Shown here in pieces: positions 44,193 through 55,159 of a stretch of 64,000 nucleotides of DNA (position 1 is its first letter; each line of letters opens with the position of its first letter). Both the position numbers and the translations under genes were made by a program. The DNA is from Gluconacetobacter dulcium. Lineage in GTDB: Bacteria; Pseudomonadota; Alphaproteobacteria; Acetobacterales; Acetobacteraceae. The DNA is taken from positions 248,001 to 312,000 of the forward strand of contig NZ_JABEQN010000001.1 in the NCBI RefSeq assembly GCF_014174165.1. Direction: 5' to 3'. A model generated the notes under the pieces. The model was not told where the DNA came from. It saw only the letters and a program-made list of their open reading frames with translations, and did no database searches.

Positions 44193-45319
44193 CAGGCGGG
44201 AACGGCCTCGGTCGAATGGGTGGTGATGAACTCTTCGACCATCTTGTAGGCTTCGTCATCCGTGTACTGGACCAGCGGATGCTTGCAGAAATAGGCGCTG
44301 GGCGCGGCCAGAACACCACCGACGCCGGAATCGAGCGCCAGCTTGCAGCAGCGGATCATGTCGATGGCCACACCCGCCGAGTTCGGCGAATCCTGCACCG
44401 ACAAGCGCAGTTCCAGTTCCATCGGCACGTTGCCGAAGGCGTGGCCTTCCATGCGGATGAAGCAGACCTTGTTGTCGTTCTGCCACGGCACATAGTCGCT
44501 GGGGCCGACATGGATATCCTCGTTCTCCATGCGCGTCTTCGCGACGGCCTGCACGGCTTCGGTCTTCGAGGTCTTCTTCGACGCCAGACGCTCCTGATTC
44601 TTCATGTTCAGGAAGTCGGTGTTGCCGCCCGTGTTGAGCTGGTACGTGTGCAGCATCTTGACGCCGCGCTTGGCGAACAGGTCGGTCAGCACACGATGCA
44701 CGATGGTCGCGCCGAGCTGCGACTTGATGTCGTCACCGATGATCGGCACGTTGCGCTCGGCGAAGCGGGCGGCATATTCCGGATCGCTGGCGATGAAGAC
44801 CGGAATATTGTTGATGAAGCCGACCCCGGCCTCCAGCGCGCATTCGGCATAGAAGCGCGTGGCCTTCTCCGATCCGACCGGCAGGTAGTTCACCAGGATC
44901 TCGGCGCCGCTGCGGCGCAGTTCCGCCACCACGTCTTCCCGGCTCGGCTCCGGGGCGTCGGCCCGCACGAAGCTGCGCTTCTCGTCATAATTGGCCATGT
45001 GCTCGGACACGCCATCCAGCACCGCGCCCATCCGCACGGTCACGCCGCTGTCGGGGATGTTCGGCTCGAACTTCACCACGCAGTTGGGGGCGGAGAAAAT
45101 GGCACGGCTGACATCGGTGCCGACCTTGCGCGCGTCGATATCGAACGCCGCCACCACCTCGATGTCGCTGGGACGATAGCCACCAAGGCTCTCGTGCATC
45201 AGGCCGATGACTTCCTCGTTGTGGCGGTTCGGGCCGTAATAATGAATGCCCTGAATCAGGGCACTGGCACAATTGCCGACACCCACGATCGCGATACGGA
45301 TACCGCCCTTAGTCTTCAT
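44192..45319 (-). CDS. ino1: Myo-inositol-1-phosphate synthase
   Basis: 375 residues. It converts glucose 6-phosphate to 1L-myo-inositol 1-phosphate using bound NAD. The Rossmann motif [16 protein letters not shown] and the conserved [20 protein letters not shown] and NNIPVFIAS segments are seen. It matches the bacterial (actinobacterial-like) size, shorter than the eukaryotic enzyme. AGGGGA stands before the ATG. The stop shares one base with the next start. First gene of the inositol operon. Confidence 0.95.
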   Translation of the reverse strand: MKTKGGIRIAIVGVGNCASALIQGIHYYGPNRHNEEVIGLMHESLGGYRPSDIEVVAAFDIDARKVGTDVSRAIFSAPNCVVKFEPNIPDSGVTVRMGAVLDGVSEHMANYDEKRSFVRADAPEPSREDVVAELRRSGAEILVNYLPVGSEKATRFYAECALEAGVGFINNIPVFIASDPEYAARFAERNVPIIGDDIKSQLGATIVHRVLTDLFAKRGVKMLHTYQLNTGGNTDFLNMKNQERLASKKTSKTEAVQAVAKTRMENEDIHVGPSDYVPWQNDNKVCFIRMEGHAFGNVPMELELRLSVQDSPNSAGVAIDMIRCCKLALDSGVGGVLAAPSAYFCKHPLVQYTDDEAYKMVEEFITTHSTEAVPA

Positions 45320-45886
45320 AATGTTCCCCTGCCCTCTTCGAGACCATAAAAAACGAACAGTCGCGGCGGCCGCCGGCCGAACGACGCATCAAAACACCCA
45401 TTGTCGCCTGAAAGAACCCGGTACCAGCATGCGATGCGGCCTCGGCCCACTCGATCGCCATACCGCGCCACTCCCTGATGCGATCCTCACCGATCGCCAC
45501 GAGCCTCCTGCTCCTTTGGCAAGCTATCGGGGAAATCAGGCGCCAGATCAAGAATGCGTCCCCGCCGGTTCCCCCTCTGCGGACATGCCGCCACGCCCAT
45601 TGCACGCATCCATGGCCCAGATGCGGCCGCGTCCGGCTCTATATGTTACAAGGAACGATGGTCTTTTAGTTAATTTAAGTTAATATCCAAGCAACCAAAA
45701 GACCCACCCTCAGCACCCTGCGCAGGCCAGATTTTCATCTTATATCATTAAAAACAATGCGTTAATAAAACATCCCCCATCCAAGCAAAACAGACTCGCC
45801 GCAAAACCACCGTCTTCGTTCTGTCATATTTGACATAAAATAAAATCACTCCCGACCAAAACCGCGCCCCATTGGTTACATTTATC
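45320..45886. other. Gene-free promoter region of the inositol operon
   Basis: About 570 bases without a supported gene. A stretch at 45660-45870 is markedly AT-rich, with TTAATTTAAGTTAA near 45670 and several T and A runs, in strong contrast to the surroundings. It is the likely promoter area of ino1 and may bind a nucleoid protein. I see no clear operator. Confidence 0.45.
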
Positions 45887-47026
45887 TCACCTGGCCCGGA
45901 AAATGGCACTCGTGGCAGCCACGTTGCGTGCCGTCACCCGCACATTGGTCGCCGCCTCGGCCAGGGCTTCCTCAAGCGTGCAAGGCCGGTTGACGACGCT
46001 GAAGACGGCGTCGATTCCATGGGCATGCACCTTTGCCGCATCGTGCCCCAACGACCCGGCGATGCCGATCACCGGTCGTCCGTGCCGACGGGCGACACGG
46101 GCGACGCCGATGGGGGCCTTGCCATGCACGGTCTGCCCGTCGATCCGGCCCTCGCCGGTAATCACCAGGTCGGCGTCGGAGAGGATGGCATCCAGCCCCA
46201 GCGCCTCCATGACGATCTCCACCCCCGGCCGCAGGGTGGCCCCCAGGAACGCCAGCGCCGCCGCCCCCATCCCGCCCGCCGCGCCGGCACCGGGCACGGC
46301 GTCGATCTCGCACCCCGTCGCGGCCGCGACATGCCGGGCATATCCGGCCAGCGCGTCATCCAGCAGGCCCACCATCTCGGGCGTCGCCCCTTTCTGCGGA
46401 CCGAAGACCGCGGAGGCCCCGGACGGTCCGGTCAGCGGATTATCGACATCGCAGGCCACCTCGACCCGGCAACCCGCCAACCGGGCATCGAGGCGTGAGA
46501 GGTCGATGCGCGCCAGACGCGCGAGTTCCGCACCACCGAACGCCAGCTCCACCTCGTCACGGTCGCGCAGCGAAGCCCCCAGAGCCTGTGCCATGCCGGC
46601 CCCGCCGTCATTGGTGGCGCTGCCGCCGAGTCCGAGAATCACATGCCGGCACCCTTCGTCGAGCGCCGCGAGGATCAGTTGCCCGACACCGTAGGTCGTG
46701 GCCGTCAGCGGATCGCGCCGGTCACGCGGCACCAGCATCAACCCGGCGGCGGCGGCCATTTCCACCACGGCCGTCTGTCCGTCACCCAGAATGCCGAACG
46801 CCGCCATGACGGGCGTCCCCAGCGGCCCGGTCACCTCCCGCGTCAGCATCCGCCCGCCCGTGGCCAACACCAGCGACTCCGCTGTCCCTTCGCCCCCATC
46901 TGCGGCCGGCAGCTTCACATAGGTCGCGTCGGGATAGATCTCGCGAAACCCGTCCTCGATCGCATCGGCCACCTGAAGGGCCGACAGGCTTTCCTTGAAG
47001 GAGTCACACACGATCACGATCTTCAT
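45887..47026 (-). CDS. garK: Glycerate 2-kinase
   Basis: 379 residues, the usual length. It phosphorylates D-glycerate to 2-phosphoglycerate. The N-terminus CDSFKESLSA, LPAADGGEGT, GLGGSATNDGGAGMAQALG and the end DLVITGEGRIDGQT are strong GarK/GlxK signatures. It is the last gene of the leftward unit that begins with the MFS transporter, with the repeat array between them, so it fits a sugar-acid route under CdaR. Confidence 0.94.
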   Translation of the reverse strand: MKIVIVCDSFKESLSALQVADAIEDGFREIYPDATYVKLPAADGGEGTAESLVLATGGRMLTREVTGPLGTPVMAAFGILGDGQTAVVEMAAAAGLMLVPRDRRDPLTATTYGVGQLILAALDEGCRHVILGLGGSATNDGGAGMAQALGASLRDRDEVELAFGGAELARLARIDLSRLDARLAGCRVEVACDVDNPLTGPSGASAVFGPQKGATPEMVGLLDDALAGYARHVAAATGCEIDAVPGAGAAGGMGAAALAFLGATLRPGVEIVMEALGLDAILSDADLVITGEGRIDGQTVHGKAPIGVARVARRHGRPVIGIAGSLGHDAAKVHAHGIDAVFSVVNRPCTLEEALAEAATNVRVTARNVAATSAIFRAR

Positions 47027-47078
47027 CGCCGTTCCCCGTTTTTATTTTTCTATGCCGGTCGTGTCTCAAAGCCGGATT

Positions 47079-47661
47079 GGACATGTGCGCTGCAAGCGAG
47101 AACGGCCCACCAGGGCCACGCCCGGAGTGTGTTTCCGAACACCGGAGCGCAGGAAACGCGCCTCAGATCGCCCCAACGCACACATCCCTCCAGGCCAGCA
47201 AAGCGTGGCCGGACATGTGCGCTGGCAAGCGAGAACGACCCACCAGAGCCGCGCCCGGAGTGTGTTTCCGAACACCGGAGCGCAGGAAACGCGCGTAAGA
47301 TCGCCACAACACACACCTCCCTCCAGGCCAGCAAAGCGTGGCCGGACATGTGCGCTGGCGAGCGAGAGCGACCCGCCAGGGTCGCGCCCGTCGTGTGTTT
47401 CCGAGCACCGGGCGGAGCGACCTCAATGGCCGTGAGCACCGAAGCGCAGGAAACGCGCCTCAGATCGCCACAACACACACATCCCTCCAGGCCAGCAAAG
47501 CGTGGCCGGACATGTGCGCTGGCGAGCGAGAGCGACCCGCCAGGGTCGCGCCCGTCGTGTGTTTCCGAGCACCGGAGCGGAGCGGCCTCAATGGCCGTGA
47601 GCACCGGAGCGCAGGAAACGCGCGTCGGATCGCCGCCAGCGCGCATGTCCGGCCACGCTTT
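47079..47661. repeat. Array of four 132-164 bp repeats between MFS gene and garK
   Basis: Four units begin with GGACATGTGCGCT at 47079, 47211, 47344 and 47508, giving lengths of 132, 133, 164 and about 133 to 150 bp. Each ends in CCAGCAAAGCGTGGCC, except the last. Units 3 and 4 carry an extra segment of about 30 bp. At the right end (47641-47661) GCGCATGTCCGGCCACGCTTT is an inverted copy of the unit junction. Each unit contains short inverted repeats, such as GTGTT-TCCG-AACAC. The array touches the MFS stop codon. It is not a coding region as far as I can tell, and is transcribed in the leftward operon. Confidence 0.85.
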
Positions 47662-48977
47662 CAGCGGTTGACGCGGGAGGGGGGCATACGCAGCACCAAC
47701 ACCACGCCCAACACCGCCATCGCCGCCAGCAGCGCCAGCGCCCCATCGGTCCGCTGGGTCGCGTCCTTCACCCAGCCAACCAGATACGGGCTGACGAACC
47801 CCGCCAGTTGTCCCATCGAATTGATCAGCGCCAGCCCGCCGGCCGCCGCCGCCGGGCTGAGATAACCGTTGCAGAGCGGCCAGAACATCGGCAACCCGGT
47901 CAACGCGCCGGCAGTCGCCACCGTCAGCGCCCCCAGTGCCACGGGCATCGAATCCGGAAACCGCGCCGCGAGCGCCAGCCCGGCCGCCGCCATCAGCAGC
48001 GGGACGGCCAGATGCCACCGCCGTTCGCGCATCCGGTCCGCCGAACGCCCCATGACGATCATGAACAGACTGGCCCCTACATAGGGCACGGCACTCAGCC
48101 AGCCGATCGTCGCCGCATCATGAATGCCACTGGACCGGATGATCGTGGGCAGCCAGAAATTGATCGCATAGACGCTGGCCTGGATGCAGAAATACAGCAG
48201 CCCCAGCATCCAGACGGCCGGATTGCGCAGCACGGCCCCGAAATTGTCGGCCAGTTGCTTCGGCTGCTCCAGCCGGTCGCGCCGCAACGCCTCTCCAACA
48301 GCCGCCCGTTCCTGCGGTCCCAGCCAAGCCGCCTGTTCGATCGTGTCGCTCAACAGCATCACCATGCCGATGCCCAGCGCCACGGTCGGCAGTCCCTGGA
48401 GCAGGAACAGCCACTGCCACGCCGCCAGCCCACCGGGCGCAGAGGCGAAATGCGACAGCATCCAGCCCGACAGCGGGCCACCGACCACGCCGGAAAGCGG
48501 AATCGCCGACATGAACAGCGTCAGCGCCCGCCCCTGCCGCTCGGAAGGGAACCAGCGCGTCAGATACAGCACCAGCCCCGGAAAGAACCCCGCCTCCGCC
48601 GCACCGGTCACGAACCGCAGCAGATAGAAGCTGGCCGGGCCGGCCACGAACATCTGCGCGGCCGACAGCAGGCCCCACATGATCATGATCATCGCCAGCC
48701 ATCGCCGCGCGCCCACGCGCTGCAACATCAGGTTGCTGGGCACGCCGCAGGCGATATAGCCAAGGAAGAAGATCCCGGCCCCGAGACCATAGGCGCGCTC
48801 GGACATATGCAGCGCATCGAGCATGTCCAGCTTGGCGAAGCCGACATTCACCCGGTCCAGATAATTGAACAGGTAACAGACGAAAATATAGGGCACCACC
48901 CTGGCCGCGACCTTGCGAAAGGTCGCATCCAGCCGGTCCACGGCCGACGGCGAGGGTACGGAGGCTACGTGCATCAT
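47661..48977 (-). CDS. MFS transporter, anion:cation symporter (sugar acid) type
   Basis: 438 residues from the ATG at 48977 (a second ATG at 48974). The open frame extends far upstream only because of the GC bias. Twelve helices. Motifs VPYIFVCYLFNYLDRVNVGFAKL, YGLGAGIFFLGYIACGVPSN and FVTGAAEAGFFPGLVLYLTRWFP are typical of the ACS family (GudP, GarP, tartrate and 4-hydroxyphenylacetate carriers). It is divergent from a CdaR regulator and precedes garK, so a hexaric acid or glycerate-like acid is the likely substrate. Confidence 0.92.
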   Translation of the reverse strand: MMHVASVPSPSAVDRLDATFRKVAARVVPYIFVCYLFNYLDRVNVGFAKLDMLDALHMSERAYGLGAGIFFLGYIACGVPSNLMLQRVGARRWLAMIMIMWGLLSAAQMFVAGPASFYLLRFVTGAAEAGFFPGLVLYLTRWFPSERQGRALTLFMSAIPLSGVVGGPLSGWMLSHFASAPGGLAAWQWLFLLQGLPTVALGIGMVMLLSDTIEQAAWLGPQERAAVGEALRRDRLEQPKQLADNFGAVLRNPAVWMLGLLYFCIQASVYAINFWLPTIIRSSGIHDAATIGWLSAVPYVGASLFMIVMGRSADRMRERRWHLAVPLLMAAAGLALAARFPDSMPVALGALTVATAGALTGLPMFWPLCNGYLSPAAAAGGLALINSMGQLAGFVSPYLVGWVKDATQRTDGALALLAAMAVLGVVLVLRMPPSRVNR

Positions 48978-49166
48978 TCTTCCCCGATGCTTGTTCTTCT
49001 TGCCCGCCCATGTCCCGGGGCGGGATAAGGACGGGGCGCGCGACACCATGCGGTGTTCGCGCCTTTGCATCGACCCTACGGGCAGAACCGCCCCGCCGTC
49101 TTGGTGCATATGCACGATAAATATGTCAGAATCGGCACAAAATTCCGGGCAGATGACAGACAATCC

Positions 49167-50405
49167 ATGAGCATATCGGACCCAACCGCCCAGCCCGCCC
49201 CGCCCGACGGTTCGGGCCGCCCGGACATCGACCCCGCCCTCGCCCAGGCGATCGTCGATCGCTCGATGGCCATTACCGGCTGCAACATCAATGTGATGGA
49301 CGCCCGAGGCGTCATCATCGCCAGCGGCGACCCCGACCGGCTGGGTCAGGTTCATGACGGCGCCCTGCTGGTGCTGGCACGCAGCAGCGCGGTCGAGATC
49401 GAAGCCCGCGCCGTCCGGCAGTTCGGCGGCGCGCGGCCAGGCGTCAACCTGCCGCTGCGGATCGGCCGCGCCATCGTGGGCTGCGTCGGGCTGACCGGCG
49501 CGCCCGGCACGCTGCGCCCCTATGCCGAACTGGTCCGCATGGCGGCCGAGACGATGCTCGAACATGCGCGCCAGAACCGTACCCTGTCGCGCGAGGCCCG
49601 CCTGCGCGAGGAACTGGTGCTGAGCCTGGTGCGCGAGGCTCCCACGCCACCGGCCCTGGCCCGGTCGGCGGCACGGCTGGGCATCGACCTGCGACAGCCA
49701 CGGGTGGCCGCGATCATCGAAATCCGCTCCGAAGGCCCCGACGCCGCATCCCTCCTCGGCGAGCGGCATCAACTGATCACCCTGCTCTGCGAACCCGAAC
49801 GCGGCAACCTGATCGCCCCCCTGTCGCTGAGCGAAATCGCGGTGCTGAAACCGGCCCTGACCACCAAGGGCACCTGGAGTCTGGACTGGCATCGCGAGCG
49901 GGCACACCGCCTGCTGGCGCGGGCACGCGCCGCCACCGGGCTGGACCTGCGGCTGGCACTGGGCGGCTTCGTCGAAGGGACGGACGGGCTGGTACGCTCC
50001 TTTCACACGGCGCGGGCGACGCTGGATGTCGGGCGGCGCCTGCATGCGACGCGCGACCTCCTGTTCTATGACGAAATGCGCCTGGCGGTCCTGCTCGATG
50101 CCCCCTCCCAGGATTGGCGCACACAGGAACTCCGCGCCCCGTTGCGCCCCCTGCTTCACGCCCCCGGACACGCGATGCTGCTGCATACGCTGCGGACATG
50201 GCTGGCCCACGGCATGCGGCCGCAACCCACCGCCGCCGCCCTCGGCCTGCACCGCAACAGCCTCGACTACCGCCTCCGGCGGATCGAAAGCATCTGCGGC
50301 CTCGACCTGGGGTCCAGCACGGATATCGTCGCGCTGTATCTGGCGCTGCACCTCACTCCGGACATGCCCCCGCTGACCGAGCCTCCCCCGGAAGACACCC
50401 TCTGA
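49167..50405 (+). CDS. cdaR: CdaR-family sugar diacid regulator
   Basis: 412 residues from the ATG at 49167. The N-terminal sugar diacid recognition domain has LAQAIVDRSMAITGCNINVMDARGVIIASGDP (core AITGCNINVMDARGVIIASG). The C-terminal PucR-like helix-turn-helix is seen as TLRTWLAHGMRPQPTAAALGLHRNSLDYRLRRIESICGLDL (core AAALGLHRNSLDYRLRRI). It activates glucarate, galactarate and glycerate genes in E. coli. It is divergent from the MFS gene with about 190 bases between. Confidence 0.92.
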   Translation: MSISDPTAQPAPPDGSGRPDIDPALAQAIVDRSMAITGCNINVMDARGVIIASGDPDRLGQVHDGALLVLARSSAVEIEARAVRQFGGARPGVNLPLRIGRAIVGCVGLTGAPGTLRPYAELVRMAAETMLEHARQNRTLSREARLREELVLSLVREAPTPPALARSAARLGIDLRQPRVAAIIEIRSEGPDAASLLGERHQLITLLCEPERGNLIAPLSLSEIAVLKPALTTKGTWSLDWHRERAHRLLARARAATGLDLRLALGGFVEGTDGLVRSFHTARATLDVGRRLHATRDLLFYDEMRLAVLLDAPSQDWRTQELRAPLRPLLHAPGHAMLLHTLRTWLAHGMRPQPTAAALGLHRNSLDYRLRRIESICGLDLGSSTDIVALYLALHLTPDMPPLTEPPPEDTL

Positions 50406-50621
50406 AGCCAGTCCGTTTCAGACCGCCTCCCTCCCGCCCGCGCGTGCCCATCACCGCCTCCTGGTCATTCAAGGAGGCTCGGCGTCAAGCCGCACTGACC
50501 CGCTCAGGGCATGGCTGCATACCCTGCCCCGCGGCACCCGCACGCAACCCCGCCGGGACCATGGCGTTTCAATCCATGCCCGCGTCCACCCCAGGAGGCG
50601 CGAAACCAAGGAGGCACGGAA

Positions 50622-50801
50622 ATGGGCGAATTCAAGGACAAGATCAAAGGCCACGCGGACACGGTGGTCGGCGAAATCAAGCGCAATGTCGGCAAGGCGA
50701 CCAGCAATCCCAGCCTGGAAGCCGAAGGCGAGGCACAGAAGCTGAAGGGCACCGCCGAAAAGGCGAAAGGCGCCATAAAGGGCGCGATCAACAAAGTCTG
50801 A
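50622..50801 (+). CDS. CsbD family stress protein
   Basis: 59 residues from the ATG at 50622 with AGGAGG eight bases upstream. The sequence GEFKDKIKGHADTVVGEIKRNVGKATSN matches the CsbD pattern (KDKIKGHADTVVGEIKR), a hydrophilic general-stress protein of unknown mechanism. Confidence 0.9.
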   Translation: MGEFKDKIKGHADTVVGEIKRNVGKATSNPSLEAEGEAQKLKGTAEKAKGAIKGAINKV

Positions 50802-50834
50802 GCCCCAGGCACCTATGATCCCCGGGGCCTGCCG

Positions 50835-51296
50835 TCACAACGGCAGGTCCCGCCGATCGCAGATCGCCTCCATCGCCATGTACGACGTAACGGTATCCAG
50901 TTCGACCCGCGCGATCAGCGAACGATAGATGGCGTCGAAGGCATTCATGTCCGTCGTCACAATCTTCAGCATGTAGTCGTAATCGCCGGCGATCCGGTAG
51001 AAATCGATCACATTCGGCACCGACACCACCGCCTCGCGAAAGCGGTCCAGCCAGTCCTGGGAATGGTGGCGTGTGCGTACCATCACAAAAACCGTCAGCC
51101 CCAGCCCCAGGGCTTCAGGATCGAGCAGCACCGTCTGGTGCCGGATCATCCCGCGCTCGCGCAGTGCGTGCAGACGCCGCCAGCAGGCATTCTGCGACAG
51201 CCCAATCCGCTCGGCCAGATCGCGCTGCGACAATCCGGCATCGCGTTGCAGGGCCTGAAGCAATGCTCGATCAAAATGATCCAGTTTTTCCGCCAT
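50835..51296 (-). CDS. Lrp/AsnC-family transcriptional regulator
   Basis: 153 residues. It has a helix-turn-helix LSQRDLAERIGLSQNACWRRLHALRERG and an Asn/Lrp-type RAM domain (VIDFYRIAGDYDYMLKIVT). Such regulators respond to amino acids. It is divergent from the class V PLP enzyme gene with 107 bases between, so that gene is its most likely target. Confidence 0.94.
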   Translation of the reverse strand: MAEKLDHFDRALLQALQRDAGLSQRDLAERIGLSQNACWRRLHALRERGMIRHQTVLLDPEALGLGLTVFVMVRTRHHSQDWLDRFREAVVSVPNVIDFYRIAGDYDYMLKIVTTDMNAFDAIYRSLIARVELDTVTSYMAMEAICDRRDLPL

Positions 51297-51403
51297 ACCC
51301 GATCATATGACCCAATTCTGACCACTTCAATCGAGAAAACGATAAAGTTCTTCCACCAGATCCCGTCTATTTTTTTGCCACCCATTGAAGGAGGCAAACG
51401 GCG

Positions 51404-52906
51404 ATGCGCGACGGGCAGGATCTCTTCTCGGATTTCACGATGTCACTGCGCGCGGGCGGCCTGGACGGCCTCCGTGCCGGCCTGATCGGCGAAGGCGCCC
51501 CCGTCCCCGGCCCCTTCGGCACCCACAAGCTGATCTATGCCGATTACGTGGCCTCGGGCCGGGCCGTGCGCCAGGTCGAGGAGTTCGTGATGAATCACGT
51601 CCTCCCCTGGTACGCCAACAGCCATACCGAAGCCTCGTTCTGCGGCCGGCATGTCAGCCGCCTGCGCCACGCCGCGCGGGCTACCATCGCCCTTTTATGC
51701 GGCGCCGACGCAGGATTTTCGACCATCTTCACCGGGTCCGGCGCCACGGCGGGGCTGAACCGTCTGGTGGCCCTGCTGGGCGTGCCCGAAGCGGTGCGCA
51801 ACGGTTCCACCCCCGTCGTCTTCATCGGTCCTTACGAGCACCATTCCAACATCCTGCCCTGGCGCGAAAGCGGCGCCGAAATCGTGGAAATCGACGAAGC
51901 CCCCGAGGGTGGACCCGATCTCGCCCATCTCGCGGCAGCCCTGGCGGAAGCCGGCCCGTCACGCCTGAAAATCGGTGCTTTCTCGGCCGCCTCCAACGTC
52001 ACCGGCATCATCACCGACACCGACGCGGTCACGGCGCTGCTGAAAGCCAACGGCGCCCTCGCGGTCTGGGACTACGCCGGCGGCGGTCCCTATCTGCCCA
52101 TCGACATGAAGCCCAACACGCCGTGGGAAAAAGACGCCATCGTGGTGTCGCCCCACAAATTCATCGGCGGTCCGGGCGCCTCAGGCATCACGATCATCCG
52201 CGACGCGGCCGTGACGCTGACCCGTCCGGTCGTGACCGGCGGCGGCACGGTGCGCTTCGTCTCCCCCTGGGGCCACGATTACGCCGACGGCATCGCCACG
52301 CGCGAGGAAGCCGGCACCCCCAACGTGGTCGGCGATATCCGCGCCGCCCTCGCCTTCCTGGTCAAGGACGCGATCGGGCAGGATTTCATGAATACGCGCA
52401 ACGATGCGCTCTATCACGCCGCCCGCGCGGTCTGGGACCACAACCCCAATCTCGTCATCCTCGGCAACCCGGCCGCCACACGGCGCCTGCCGATCTTCTC
52501 GATGCAGATCCACGACCGGCAGCACGGCGGCATGGTCCACCAGCAACTCTTCACCCGCATGCTGTCCGATTGCTACGGCATCCAGGCCAGGGGCGGCTGC
52601 GCCTGCGCCGGCCCCTACGCCCACCGCCTGCTGGGGATCGATCGTACGGAGTCCGACGCCCTGCGCACCGCGATCCTGTCGGGTGAGGAAATGCGCAAAC
52701 CCGGCTGGACACGCCTGAATTTCAGCGTGCTGATGGATGACGCGAAAGCGGAAACAATCATCGCGGCCGTGGACGAACTGGCCCGCGCGCCCTATCCCAT
52801 GGCCGATTTTTACGAGGCGGATCCCGCCACCGCACGGTTTCGTGCGGCGGCAGGAAGGTCTTCTTTTTCTGAAGAAAAAGAAGCAAAAAGACTTTTATCC
52901 ATTTAG
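51404..52906 (+). CDS. PLP-dependent class V aminotransferase-like enzyme (cysteine desulfurase/selenocysteine lyase-like)
   Basis: 500 residues. The PLP Lys lies in SPHKFIGGPGASG, and PYEHHSNILPWRESGAEIVEI is the SufS/CsdA-like stretch; GFSTIFTGSGATAGLNRL binds the phosphate. A Cys-rich GGCACAGPYAHRLL near residue 400 marks the family that has active-site Cys. It is longer than SufS (about 410). The last 15 or so residues (SSFSEEKEAKRLLSI) come from the dispersed repeat at 52874. The reaction (cysteine desulfuration or lyase, or amino transfer) is unknown. Lrp control suggests amino acid catabolism. Confidence 0.8.
   Translation: MRDGQDLFSDFTMSLRAGGLDGLRAGLIGEGAPVPGPFGTHKLIYADYVASGRAVRQVEEFVMNHVLPWYANSHTEASFCGRHVSRLRHAARATIALLCGADAGFSTIFTGSGATAGLNRLVALLGVPEAVRNGSTPVVFIGPYEHHSNILPWRESGAEIVEIDEAPEGGPDLAHLAAALAEAGPSRLKIGAFSAASNVTGIITDTDAVTALLKANGALAVWDYAGGGPYLPIDMKPNTPWEKDAIVVSPHKFIGGPGASGITIIRDAAVTLTRPVVTGGGTVRFVSPWGHDYADGIATREEAGTPNVVGDIRAALAFLVKDAIGQDFMNTRNDALYHAARAVWDHNPNLVILGNPAATRRLPIFSMQIHDRQHGGMVHQQLFTRMLSDCYGIQARGGCACAGPYAHRLLGIDRTESDALRTAILSGEEMRKPGWTRLNFSVLMDDAKAETIIAAVDELARAPYPMADFYEADPATARFRAAAGRSSFSEEKEAKRLLSI
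52874..52892. repeat. Dispersed short repeat, copy 2, in the end of the PLP enzyme gene
   Basis: Identical to 26864-26882 over 19 bases. Here it is read in frame as EKEAKR and forms the protein's C-terminus. Confidence 0.6.
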
Positions 52907-52954
52907 GGTTTTACGACGCCCGCAGGATATCCCTTAACAGATCAAAGTTTTTTG

Positions 52955-52977
52955 GTTCTTTTTTTTCAAAAAAGAAC
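52955..52977. terminator. AT-rich hairpin between PLP enzyme and thiC ends
   Basis: GTTCTTTTTT and AAAAAAGAAC pair over a 3-base loop. It lies 48 bases after the rightward gene and seven bases after the leftward thiC stop, and could stop transcription from both sides. The low G content makes it weak. Confidence 0.45.
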
Positions 52978-52984
52978 AGAAACC

Positions 52985-54910
<1,926 letters not shown>

Positions 54911-54944
54911 TCATGACGGCGGCACATCGCAGCGCCGCGCTCAA

Positions 54945-55039
54945 TTCCCATCCCTTCGCCGGCATGACCCGGATCAGGTTCGACGGGTCAGGGGGAAAAC
55001 ACCCCTCTCTCAGCCGCTCACATGCGACTCCCCGGAGAA
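54945..55039 (-). ncRNA. TPP riboswitch (THI element) upstream of thiC
   Basis: Read leftward the element has the conserved CTGAGAG, GACCC, and GAACCTGATCCGGGTCATGCC cores (written here as ACCTGATCCGGGTCATGCC) and the end GCGAAGGGA. P1 is formed by TTCTC (55035-55039) and GGGAA (54945-54949). It turns off thiC when thiamine pyrophosphate is plentiful. The gap to the thiC start is about 80 bases, so control may be at translation (hiding the GAGG) or transcription. Confidence 0.95.
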
Positions 55040-55159
55040 CGGCGCGATCTTAATCCCGCCCAAAGGGCGGGGGTCAAGAGCAAGCCGCATCGCCGGGCGG
55101 CACGGCACGTCACATTGTCGCGCGCCGGGCGGGCCGTCCCCACGGCCCGCCCGCACCCG

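Noticed and set aside
47079-47661. CRISPR array
   Set aside because: Units are 132-164 bp and contiguous, without short repeats separated by unique spacers, and no cas genes are near.
47050-48018. Long leftward open frame across the repeat array, and a rightward one at 46643-47671
   Set aside because: Both run through garK or MFS coding sequence in the wrong frame, and the peptides are low-complexity products of the GC-rich repeats with no family resemblance.
49053-50351. MFS reading frame extended to 896 residues
   Set aside because: The extension lies over cdaR on the other strand and is caused by high GC. The MFS N-terminus and ribosome binding site are at 48977.
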